DNA of 44,958 nucleotides from Bacteroidota bacterium (GTDB lineage Bacteria; Bacteroidota; Bacteroidia; NS11-12g; UBA955): NCBI GenBank assembly GCA_016868535.1, contig VGGQ01000004.1, positions 1 to 44,958 of the forward strand, read 5' to 3'. Shown piece by piece: positions 31,046 to 39,458 of this stretch (position 1 is its first letter; each line of letters starts with the position of its first letter). The notes under the pieces were generated by a model. It saw only the letters and a program-made list of their open reading frames with translations, ran no database searches and was not told where the DNA came from. The position numbers and the translations under genes were made by a program.

Positions 31046-34000
31046 ATGAAAGCACAAATACGCAATTTTCTAATCAGTTCTCTAGTCCTAGCATTGCAGT
31101 TCACCGGGCTCAAAGCTCAGGGTTATCTGTATCGTGATACATTCATTCAGAACGCACAATATTGTCCAACCGGAACCTACGCCTACAAGTGGAGTAATTA
31201 CAAAAAATTCCGCGGTAATCTTGACACAATAAACAGCTACTTCACTCAAGTTAGATTTTGGGGTGAAGTTGCTCAGAATAATAGCGTTTCAGCAAGAACC
31301 TGTAATGACAGGTTTGTAATTAATGGCCTTGCAAATGCCTTAAAAAATGGAACGGCATATGTCGGCACGTGCAATGGATACAAGTGGGAAGTTAGTGCGG
31401 CAGGTACATGTAACAACGGTGGTTGCGGCGCACCAACTTCTGAAGTTGTACATTTCGCTTCTTATCCATCTTCCGCATCTACAGGAGTTTGCGCCTGTGC
31501 TGCACAAGATTATTGGGTAATCAGAACAACCATACAAAACTTCAATAAAGGTGGTATCATGGTAGGAACCGCCGGAACTACCTGTAACCCCAGCACCCAA
31601 TGGGTGGAACTGGAATTTAAAGCCAAACCCCCTATTGGACTGGATGTGCAAACACTTAACATCAATGCTCCCGACAAATGTGTTTACAAACAAGATATCA
31701 AAGCCCGTTTCAAAAACGTCGGTAAAAACCAGTTTGACAGTTTTCAGTACTACCTGAAAATCAATACAACTACTACCGGTCCTTTCAAGGCCAAGGTTAA
31801 ACTGGCTCCTGGCAAGGATACGCTGTGGACTGTTTCTGCGGGTTATACTTATACAGCCAATACCAACTATACAATATCGGTTTGGGCTAAAAACCCAAAT
31901 AATAAACTGGATAGTTTTGCAGCCAACGATACGTCCACTACTGCTTTCCGCTTCAGTGGATATAAGCCTACACCCAATGGAATTGATACCACAGTATGTG
32001 GTAGCCAGAGCCTGTTACTCCGAGCTGTGCCTGTTAATGCTTCGGATTCTATAATCTGGTATTCTGACAGGGCCTTGACCAAAGGCGTGGGTCGTGGAAG
32101 AACCTATAAAACTCCTTATTTGGCCTCAGGGTTCACTTATAAATATTATGTATCAACCTACTCCGATTTGGAAAAGGCCATGCTTTCTACCGGCTTGAAT
32201 GCACCGGCTTATGGCTGGCCGTCCAGTATGTTCGATATCCGAACTAAGGGTAGCGATATAACGGTAGACAGTTTAGCTTTGAATATTTATGACTGGAACT
32301 TTGGAGTCGGAACTTCACTTGATGTAGAAGTTTGGCTTCGCAAAGGTAGTTGGAGTGATCCCGGAGCCACTACAAATTCAAGCATGTGGACCAAAATTTA
32401 TACAGGCCCGGTAATTTCAAGAGGCAGTGCGAAACCCAGTATTTTGAAAGCCTCATTTAACATGTCAGGTGGTCAGCAGTATGCAGTGTATGTTAATCCT
32501 ACTGTAACGGCCTCAAATACCATTTTAGCCAAATATGCTTCAGTTACCTACCAGAATTCCGACTTAGTGTTGTCGGGTGGTACACTTAACCAGATTAATT
32601 TTGGTACTGCGTTGAGCGGCTATACAATAGAGACAGAAGTATATTACAGAAAATACTTGTGTATTAGCGCGCCCGATAGCGTTACTTTAAAAATTAACCC
32701 TGCTCCTTTTGGGGCTAAACTCTCTTCAGGAACTCCTTTCCAAACTTCTCCCAAGAAATCCGGTACCGGAAATCTGGGTTCTCCGCATGTTGTTGCGCTG
32801 GGAGATACCCTTGCATACGACCTGATGGAACCAACCGGATATAAAAACAGCAGTCATAATACATCCTGGAAGGTTAAGAATGTGACCATGAAGTCAGAAA
32901 CAGGTCGTGTTCTTAAAACATTTACCTGGTCTGATCCTGTGGCTTCTTCAGGTGCCGCCGGCCGGTTGGTATATACACCCGACAAAATTGACATAGACTC
33001 ACAATATACCGCAGAAGTTAGCATTCAGGACTTGGGCCCTTACAATTGCGATACTTTACTCAAGCATTACATTTACGTAGCCCCCCTTCCTGAGCCTGAC
33101 TTTACACGCACCAAGGTAACCTGCGAAGGCGATGCGGTAGAGTTTGTTAATAAAAGCAAAATTGCAAGTGGATTCCTGGACCACATGTGGTACTTTGGCG
33201 ATGGTGACAGCAGCGAAGCGGTTGACCCCATTCACTTCTACCCCAAGGGTGGTATTTACTATGTAAAATATAAGGCTATCTCCAGCATTTATGGTTATGA
33301 GCGCATCAAGCGCGACACCATTACGGTGAGCCCTCTTCCCAATGTAAACTTCCGCATACTGAACGTTTGCGAAGGCAAGACCCACCAGTTCATTAATACA
33401 TCTACCGGTCTGGGTTCGCTCACCTACAAATGGAATTTTGGTGTGACCCCCGGCACCAATGCCACCAGCAAGGATGCGACATTTAAATATAGCAAGCCGG
33501 GTCAGTATAATGTAACACTTACTGTTGAAGATAATGGTTGTCCTGCATCACGCACCAAAACAGCCTATCTGTTCAATACCCCGAAAGCAGATTTCTCATA
33601 CCCCAGCGATCCGGGTCTGAAATTCTGCAGTAATGTACCGGTTCAGTTAACCAACAAGAGTACATTGGTAAGTGGTATTCTGGGTCAGATTTGGAGTTTT
33701 GGCGACGGTGAAGTAGGAACTGTTAAAAATCCATTGCACCGGTTCAAGTCGGGCGGAACTTACACAATCAGGCTGATAGCCAACACTGAATTTGGATGCG
33801 CTGACACAACAACTAAAATGATCGATATCGGCAGCGCGCCTGTAGTTACCTGGACCAACGGTCAGGTATGTGACCAGACGCCAACCCAGTTCACCAATGG
33901 CACAGCGGCCATCAGCGGCTTTGCCTCAGCACCCAAGTGGAACTTTGGTGATGGCGGCACATCAACAGCAGACAATCCCTCGCATCAGTTCACGACCCTG

Positions 34001-34840
34001 GGTCCCAAGACCGTGAAGCTGGTAGTGAGCGTAAACAATGGCTGCAGCGACAGCATGACCAAAACCCTGAGTGTAGGAACACAGGCAATCGCTGACTTCA
34101 GCGTGCAGAATACCTGCTCAGGCAAACCTGTACAGTTCGACAACAAATCGAGCGTGAGACAGGGCAATATGGTATACGAGTGGGATTTCGGAGACGGCTC
34201 ACCACTTTCAAATATGAGTGACCCTGTTCACACCTACAACACCAGCAACTCATTCAGCCCTAATGTGAAGTTGAAGGTGGTAGTGGATGGCCTATGCGAA
34301 ACAATCATAACCAAGCCCTTGCAGGTGTTTGAATTGCCAAACTGTACGTTCACGGTAACCGACGACTGGACTCCCGGTGACGGCCACAGAACTATTAGAT
34401 TACAAGCTGCTAATACCACGTATCCATTCTATCGCTATAAGTTCTCGGACGGAGGATCAATGAATACCCCGAGCGGCGTGTATCAGTTCCCTTATGAGGG
34501 CGACTTCGACATCACGCTGTATGCAAGGAACCAGGCAGATTGTGAGTGCAGCAAGATGGTTGTGAAATCAATCCGCAACAGCATGGGCACTACTGGCGTG
34601 GGCGAGGGCAGCATCAAGTTGTATCCTAACCCCAGCAACGGAGTGGTGAATGTGGAATCCAACAGCCGCATACAGAAGATAGCCGTGTACAATGTACTGG
34701 GTGAATCTGTAGAAGCCGGTATTAACTTAAAAGGCAATACTGCAGAGCTTCGCATGCAGAGTTTGTCGGAGGGCGTTTACCTGGTGAAAATCACCACCGA
34801 AAACGGTGTGGTTACCCGCAGCGTGAGCATAAATCGCTAA
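31046..34840 (+). CDS. Large secreted PKD-repeat adhesin-like protein with T9SS type A sorting domain
   Basis: I choose the ATG at 31046, which puts the signal peptide (MKAQIRNFLISSLVLALQFTGLKAQ) at the very N-terminus; the track start adds 11 residues. The protein (1264 aa) has a cysteine-rich N-terminal region, a CARDB-like beta-sandwich (about 190-300), an Ig-like stretch, then about six PKD domains (each with a W-x-F-G-D-G-x or similar turn: WYFGDGDS, WSFGDGEV, WNFGDGGT, WDFGDGSP) and a C-terminal T9SS sorting domain (LYPNPSNGVVNVESN...VYLVKITTENG). It should be exported by T9SS and act at the surface, probably in adhesion. The last PKD domains are GC-richer than the first third. Confidence 0.88.
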   Translation: MKAQIRNFLISSLVLALQFTGLKAQGYLYRDTFIQNAQYCPTGTYAYKWSNYKKFRGNLDTINSYFTQVRFWGEVAQNNSVSARTCNDRFVINGLANALKNGTAYVGTCNGYKWEVSAAGTCNNGGCGAPTSEVVHFASYPSSASTGVCACAAQDYWVIRTTIQNFNKGGIMVGTAGTTCNPSTQWVELEFKAKPPIGLDVQTLNINAPDKCVYKQDIKARFKNVGKNQFDSFQYYLKINTTTTGPFKAKVKLAPGKDTLWTVSAGYTYTANTNYTISVWAKNPNNKLDSFAANDTSTTAFRFSGYKPTPNGIDTTVCGSQSLLLRAVPVNASDSIIWYSDRALTKGVGRGRTYKTPYLASGFTYKYYVSTYSDLEKAMLSTGLNAPAYGWPSSMFDIRTKGSDITVDSLALNIYDWNFGVGTSLDVEVWLRKGSWSDPGATTNSSMWTKIYTGPVISRGSAKPSILKASFNMSGGQQYAVYVNPTVTASNTILAKYASVTYQNSDLVLSGGTLNQINFGTALSGYTIETEVYYRKYLCISAPDSVTLKINPAPFGAKLSSGTPFQTSPKKSGTGNLGSPHVVALGDTLAYDLMEPTGYKNSSHNTSWKVKNVTMKSETGRVLKTFTWSDPVASSGAAGRLVYTPDKIDIDSQYTAEVSIQDLGPYNCDTLLKHYIYVAPLPEPDFTRTKVTCEGDAVEFVNKSKIASGFLDHMWYFGDGDSSEAVDPIHFYPKGGIYYVKYKAISSIYGYERIKRDTITVSPLPNVNFRILNVCEGKTHQFINTSTGLGSLTYKWNFGVTPGTNATSKDATFKYSKPGQYNVTLTVEDNGCPASRTKTAYLFNTPKADFSYPSDPGLKFCSNVPVQLTNKSTLVSGILGQIWSFGDGEVGTVKNPLHRFKSGGTYTIRLIANTEFGCADTTTKMIDIGSAPVVTWTNGQVCDQTPTQFTNGTAAISGFASAPKWNFGDGGTSTADNPSHQFTTLGPKTVKLVVSVNNGCSDSMTKTLSVGTQAIADFSVQNTCSGKPVQFDNKSSVRQGNMVYEWDFGDGSPLSNMSDPVHTYNTSNSFSPNVKLKVVVDGLCETIITKPLQVFELPNCTFTVTDDWTPGDGHRTIRLQAANTTYPFYRYKFSDGGSMNTPSGVYQFPYEGDFDITLYARNQADCECSKMVVKSIRNSMGTTGVGEGSIKLYPNPSNGVVNVESNSRIQKIAVYNVLGESVEAGINLKGNTAELRMQSLSEGVYLVKITTENGVVTRSVSINR

Positions 34841-34866
34841 GAGAATTTAACAAATTTCATATTAGG

Positions 34867-34899
34867 AAAGCCCTGCCTTGCCGCAGGGCTTTCTTTTTT
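34867..34899 (+). terminator. Rho-independent terminator after the PKD protein gene
   Basis: AAAGCCCTGC and GCAGGGCTTT form a perfect 10-bp stem around a 6-nt loop, followed by TCTTTTTTG. It sits 26 nt after the adhesin stop codon and ends 18 nt before the pdxH ATG. Confidence 0.9.
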
Positions 34900-34917
34900 G
34901 TTACTTTGAAAACCATT

Positions 34918-35562
34918 ATGAACCGATCTGATATAGCTGATTTACGCAAAGAATATACCCGGGCGTTCCTGAATCCAGAAGATCTGCCCGATAATCCGCT
35001 GCAGGCATTTGCCAACTGGTTTGATTTTGCCATACATGAAAGTTTACATGAACCCAATGCCATGGTGCTATCTACCGCTGTGAATAACCGCCCTTCTTCA
35101 AGGGTGGTGCTGCTTAAGGGTATTTCAGAAGGTGGCTTTGTTTTTTATACCAATTATAATAGCAAAAAGGGTCGGGAATTGATTGAAAATCCTGTTGCAA
35201 GTCTCAATTTTCACTGGGCGCAGCAGGAAAGACAGGTTAGAATAGAAGGTAAAGTTGAAAAGGTATCGGCACAGGAGAGCGATGCATACTTTGATAGCCG
35301 TCCGCGTTTGAGTCAGGCTGGAGCCATTGTTTCCGGACAAAGCAGTGTGGTAAACTCCCGTCAGGAGTTGGATTCCAGCATGAAGGAACTCATGGAAAGC
35401 AACCCTGATAAGCCACTGGTGCGTCCAGCCCACTGGGGAGGTTTTAGGTTAATGCCGGATTACCTGGAATTCTGGCAGGGAAGGCCCGGTAGGGTTCATG
35501 ACCGCATAGCGTATTCACTATCAGCGGATGGAAGCTGGTCTAAAAGCAGGTTAAGTCCATAG
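34918..35562 (+). CDS. pdxH: Pyridoxamine 5'-phosphate oxidase
   Basis: This 214-aa protein matches PdxH throughout: IADLRKEYTRAFL, the FMN-binding region SSRVVLLKGISEGGFVFYTNYNSKKG, QERQVRIEGKVEKV, the SQAGAIVSGQSS segment, and the C-terminal EFWQGRPGRVHDRI...W...RLSP. It oxidises pyridoxine/pyridoxamine phosphate to pyridoxal 5'-phosphate using FMN and O2, the last step of vitamin B6 salvage. I prefer the ATG at 34918 (MNRSDIADLRKEY) to the track's TTG at 34906, because a -7-like TACTTTG lies over the TTG and homologues begin near the ATG. It stands alone, behind a strong terminator. Confidence 0.95.
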   Translation: MNRSDIADLRKEYTRAFLNPEDLPDNPLQAFANWFDFAIHESLHEPNAMVLSTAVNNRPSSRVVLLKGISEGGFVFYTNYNSKKGRELIENPVASLNFHWAQQERQVRIEGKVEKVSAQESDAYFDSRPRLSQAGAIVSGQSSVVNSRQELDSSMKELMESNPDKPLVRPAHWGGFRLMPDYLEFWQGRPGRVHDRIAYSLSADGSWSKSRLSP

Positions 35563-35574
35563 AAAAGGCCTTTA

Positions 35575-35709
35575 TCAAGCCTTCTTGGTTTTTTTCTTAG
35601 GTGCGGCGGCTGTTGGAGCTGCTGCGGCCTTTACCCTGTAGGGTCTGTGTTTGCCGTAAGATCCGTTGTGAATTTTACCGCGCTTGGTTTTCAAGTCTCC
35701 TTTACCCAT
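35575..35709 (-). CDS. Small ribosomal protein bTHX
   Basis: This 44-aa gene is too short for the track. The minus-strand frame from ATG at 35709 reads MGKGDLKTKRGKIHNGSYGKH, the diagnostic bTHX sequence (MGKGDxKTxRGKI..GSYGK), then an Ala/Pro/Lys-rich tail ending KKKTKKA. bTHX inserts between helices of the 16S rRNA head in the 30S subunit and stabilises it; it is well known from Thermus and Bacteroidota. It is 40 nt downstream of fabI on the same strand and convergent with pdxH (12-nt gap). Confidence 0.9.
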   Translation of the reverse strand: MGKGDLKTKRGKIHNGSYGKHRPYRVKAAAAPTAAAPKKKTKKA

Positions 35710-35749
35710 AATGAGGGCGAAATTAAAAAACTTGATAAAACTTTAAAAA

Positions 35750-36571
35750 TCATTTATCCGGGTCTTTAAAATTTTCCATCAGGTCTGCCGCAATACCGGT
35801 ATAGCTGAATCCTCCGTCGTGAAAGAGGTTTTGCATGGTTACCATACGGGTATATTCGCTGAACATAGATACACAATAGTCTGCGCAGCTTTTGGCGTCT
35901 GCATTCCCAAGGGGGCTCATGGTATCTGCATAATTGAAAAAGGCATCAAAACCGGTAACACCGCTGCCAGCCGTAGTTTTTGTAGGGCTCTGGGAAATAG
36001 TGTTTACGCGCACTTTTTTGTGTTTGCCAAAGTGATATCCAAAACTGCGGGCAATACTTTCCAGCAGGGATTTGGCCTCGGCCATTTCGCTGTAGTCCGG
36101 AAATACGCGCTGCGCGGCAATGTAGGTTAATCCCACAATGCTTCCCCATTCTGCCATAGCATCTTGCTTCCACAAAGTTTGCATGAGGCGGTGAAACGAC
36201 ATGGCTGAAATATCCAGTGTCTGGTGCATATATTCATAATTGAGTTCCGTGTACGGAATTTTCTTGCGCACATTCAGGCTCATGCCCACACTATGTAATA
36301 CGAAATCAAGCTTACCACCCAGTTTTTCCATGCTTTGGCTTACCAGGGTTTCCAGGTCCTCCATTTTGGTAATATCGGCGTAGATGAGAGGGGCATTCAG
36401 TTTTGTTGCCAGCTCCTCGGTTTGTCCTACGCGTGCTGCAACGGGTGCATTGGTTAATACAATTTGTGCTCCTTCGGCATGGCAGCGTTCTGCCACATGC
36501 CAGGCGATCGAATTTTCATTGAGTGCGCCGAAAATGATACCGCGCTTGCCTTTCAAAATTTGATTTCCCAT
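35750..36571 (-). CDS. fabI: Enoyl-[acyl-carrier-protein] reductase (NADH), FabI
   Basis: The 273-aa protein is an SDR-type FabI: GIIFGALNENSIAWHVAE cofactor-binding motif (G-x5-SIA), HSVGMSLN, and the catalytic Y-x6-K in FPDYSEMAEAKSLLE. It reduces trans-2-enoyl-ACP in fatty-acid elongation and is a triclosan/isoniazid-type target. I start it at the ATG at 36571 (MGNQILKGKRG), not 36595, because a -7 box (TACCTTTG) occupies 36582-36589 on the minus strand, so the upstream ATG would be outside the transcript. Length fits bacterial FabI (about 260). Confidence 0.95.
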   Translation of the reverse strand: MGNQILKGKRGIIFGALNENSIAWHVAERCHAEGAQIVLTNAPVAARVGQTEELATKLNAPLIYADITKMEDLETLVSQSMEKLGGKLDFVLHSVGMSLNVRKKIPYTELNYEYMHQTLDISAMSFHRLMQTLWKQDAMAEWGSIVGLTYIAAQRVFPDYSEMAEAKSLLESIARSFGYHFGKHKKVRVNTISQSPTKTTAGSGVTGFDAFFNYADTMSPLGNADAKSCADYCVSMFSEYTRMVTMQNLFHDGGFSYTGIAADLMENFKDPDK

Positions 36572-36581
36572 AACGATGGGC

Positions 36582-36589
36582 CAAAGGTA
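36582..36589 (-). promoter_or_regulatory. -7 box (TACCTTTG) that fixes the fabI start
   Basis: On the minus strand TACCTTTG ends 10 nt before the ATG at 36571 and overlaps the upstream in-frame frame of the track ORF, so translation must begin at 36571 if this box is used. Confidence 0.5.
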
Positions 36590-36728
36590 AAACATTTATC
36601 CGAATTAAAAGGGATACCCATTTTCCATGATTTTGCAAGTGGCTGGATACAATTAGTATCTAACTGTAATGAGCAACTATCCTATAGTTTGATTTGTTTT
36701 TTTAATATTCATGGTATAGTTTTACCTT

Positions 36729-39443
36729 ATGAAGCAGAAATATGCCCTTTTGCTGTTTTTTATGGCCGCCTTCAACTTAAATGCACAGTTTCAGGAGGTC
36801 AAGACCTCCAAAGTTTTATTTAAAAAGATTGAGTATAAGCCATCAGATATGGATCGCAGAGGGGTTTCCAATCCTACTGCATGTAAAACAGATACATCAT
36901 ATTTCGTTCAATATTGCAAGGGCCTTAGGTTTGTTACCATTAGATCAGGCAGTAGTTTAGGTCAGTTTTATGGAGCCCCTCAAGACCTAACCATTTCGGG
37001 TTTCAGATTGTATGCCTTTGCCAATGCAGTGAACCCTGCAAGGCCGGTTTTCATCAAGCTACGCTGTCATTTATACAAAGCCGGTTCTGATTCTCTTCCA
37101 ACAGGTTCTCCCTTGGCCAGTGATACAGTAACGGTAGATACCATCTTGCGGACAGGTTCATTTAGCATAAACGTTGTTCAGTTTGATGCCAAATTCAAAA
37201 ATCCCGTAACGCTTAATTACAGTTACATTCTGGTGGTGGACTGTGATAGCACCACTGTGAGTGCTGCACTGATGACCAGCGACTGGACACAGGGGGACGG
37301 CAGAAAAAGAAATTTAGGATGCGGAAGTGTGAGCGGCAAATGGTATAGAAACCTACAACTGAATATTGGAGGGGTTACATTTGATGCCGATGCTCAGCTG
37401 CTGCCTTTCGTAAAATATAATTTTGGCGCAGATTTCAGCATTACCAATAACTGTTATTCCAACCTGGATACGGTAAGGTTTCAGAATCAGCAGAAATTTA
37501 ATGTGAGTGGGCACCCATACTACAATTACTACAACTTCGCCAACTTCCCTCAATTTTCGCATCGCTGGTCTTATGACGGAAGTTTTGGGAGTAACTACAG
37601 TGTGGAAGGAAAATACAAGCCCACGACCAAAAAAAACTTTAAGGTACAGCTAATTTCAATGGTCTATCAATACAGGTCCGGAACCTGCTATGATACGGCG
37701 GTAAAGACTGTATACTTCAAGCCCTCCAGCCCTGCACTGAAGAGGGCTGCAAACTTGTGCCGGGGTGATACAACAACCATAGATGTATCTTCAGATGCGG
37801 GTGTTACCATTAAGTGGTATCGAAAACTTGGTGATACTGCCTTTTATACCGGCAGCAGTTACCCCATCATCAATGCACAGAAAAATGATTCATTCTGGGT
37901 TAGGGCTGAAAACGGGCCTTGTAATTCAGGTTACGTAAAAATTTATTTGAATGTCAATGATTATCCGGATAAACCTACTGTAAAGGATGCCTACGTTTGT
38001 CAGGGCGCTGCGGCCAATCTGCAGGCTTCAACCAATATCGGGCTGATAAACTGGTACACTGCATCAACAGGAGGTAGAAGCCTGTTAACAGGTACAGTAT
38101 ACCAGACGGCTCCACTTTTCAATGATACTGTACTTTTCGCTGAAGCCAACAACAATGGATGCCTTAATAAAGGTGGCCGTATTAAGGTAACGGCTTTTGT
38201 GAGCAACAATTATGCACCCCAGAAACCAACAGTGGTGGCGGATACCTTTACGTGTTTCAGTGCGGGTAAATCATTCACCCTGGGTGCTTCCGGAAACGAC
38301 ACCATTCGTTGGTACAGCCAGCCCACAGGTGGCACACCCATTGCTTTTGGGAAGAATTATACTTTTGTTCCCTCGGGACGGGGAACCTACGATTATTTTG
38401 TGGAGGTATGGAATGGAACCTGCGCTAGCAGCCGCGAATCTACCACATTACACGTATATCAGCCACCTGCTGTTTCGGGCAAGACCAATCCTACTGTCTG
38501 CGCCGGTGATTCAGTATTATTTAACATTAGCATTCCCTGGGGAAGTTTGAATTGGTATGGGAAAACAGATTTACTTAATCCTATCTACGTTGGCACAAAA
38601 CCTGTTTTTCAAAACCTGCAATCAAATACCACTTACTACCTGAAATCAGCTGAGGAACAATGCATTGCATCCAACTTCGATAGTGTGAAGGTTACTGTAA
38701 ATGTGCCACCAGTTCCTTCATTGGTAAAGTCAGATCCGGTATGTTCAAAAGGAGCAGGCCTGTTTCAGGTAAATGTGACCGGTGGCAATGTTTGGTGGTA
38801 TTATGAAGATACCTCCTCCACCTCCTTTTTCAAGGGTAGCCAAATTACAACAGGACCGCTCTTGTCCCCCATGACCTACTACTACGCAACCGAGAAAAAC
38901 GGATGTTATAGTGTACGCAAACCTCTTACCATTGCCATTAAACCTCGTCCTACTGCTGGCTTTACCTGGCAGCTTCGCTGGCAGAGAACATTGGTTTGTA
39001 CACCCATAACCACAGCAGGACTAACATTTGAGTGGAACTGGGGTGATGGTAGTAAAACCAATGGTTTACCCGGAACGCATCAGTACGCGAATGAAGGCAA
39101 TTACACCGTAAAACTGGTGGTAACCGGCAACAGCAACGGCTGTAAGGATACTGCCGATATTCCCGTATTGATCAGTCATGTAGGTACTTCCAAATTGGCA
39201 AAGACAAATGTTAATGCCTATCCGGTTCCTGTAAAAGCTGGCTCAGACTGGTTTGTAAGCGTGCCTTCAGGTAAGACTTACAACTATATGATCTTTTCAG
39301 TATCAGGAAACGTCTGCTCTGGCGGACAAACTGCTGACGGGCGTATCCGCATTCCGGCAGGAGTGACTGCGGGAATGTATTTTGTGAAGCTTTACAATGG
39401 CGGAGAGTCGCTCTCGGCCAAAATGCTGGTCACCGAACCCTGA
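36729..39443 (+). CDS. Secreted Ig/PKD-repeat protein with T9SS-like C-terminal domain
   Basis: The 904-aa protein has a signal peptide (MKQKYALLLFFMAAFNLNAQ), an N-terminal beta-rich region, several Ig-like repeats with a conserved C..G....L.......W and W.....GG.....G....... pattern (for example INWYTASTGGRSLLTGTVYQT and IRWYSQPTGGTPIAFGKNYTF), one PKD domain (FEWNWGDGSKTNG) and a C-terminal domain (NVNAYPVPVKAGSDWFVSV...MYFVKLYNGGESL) like T9SS type A sorting signals but with VPV in place of the usual NP. It would be a cell-surface or secreted adhesin or matrix protein. It is followed after 15 nt by a GT39 glycosyltransferase. Confidence 0.85.
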   Translation: MKQKYALLLFFMAAFNLNAQFQEVKTSKVLFKKIEYKPSDMDRRGVSNPTACKTDTSYFVQYCKGLRFVTIRSGSSLGQFYGAPQDLTISGFRLYAFANAVNPARPVFIKLRCHLYKAGSDSLPTGSPLASDTVTVDTILRTGSFSINVVQFDAKFKNPVTLNYSYILVVDCDSTTVSAALMTSDWTQGDGRKRNLGCGSVSGKWYRNLQLNIGGVTFDADAQLLPFVKYNFGADFSITNNCYSNLDTVRFQNQQKFNVSGHPYYNYYNFANFPQFSHRWSYDGSFGSNYSVEGKYKPTTKKNFKVQLISMVYQYRSGTCYDTAVKTVYFKPSSPALKRAANLCRGDTTTIDVSSDAGVTIKWYRKLGDTAFYTGSSYPIINAQKNDSFWVRAENGPCNSGYVKIYLNVNDYPDKPTVKDAYVCQGAAANLQASTNIGLINWYTASTGGRSLLTGTVYQTAPLFNDTVLFAEANNNGCLNKGGRIKVTAFVSNNYAPQKPTVVADTFTCFSAGKSFTLGASGNDTIRWYSQPTGGTPIAFGKNYTFVPSGRGTYDYFVEVWNGTCASSRESTTLHVYQPPAVSGKTNPTVCAGDSVLFNISIPWGSLNWYGKTDLLNPIYVGTKPVFQNLQSNTTYYLKSAEEQCIASNFDSVKVTVNVPPVPSLVKSDPVCSKGAGLFQVNVTGGNVWWYYEDTSSTSFFKGSQITTGPLLSPMTYYYATEKNGCYSVRKPLTIAIKPRPTAGFTWQLRWQRTLVCTPITTAGLTFEWNWGDGSKTNGLPGTHQYANEGNYTVKLVVTGNSNGCKDTADIPVLISHVGTSKLAKTNVNAYPVPVKAGSDWFVSVPSGKTYNYMIFSVSGNVCSGGQTADGRIRIPAGVTAGMYFVKLYNGGESLSAKMLVTEP

Positions 39444-39458
39444 TATTAAATAGGGAAG

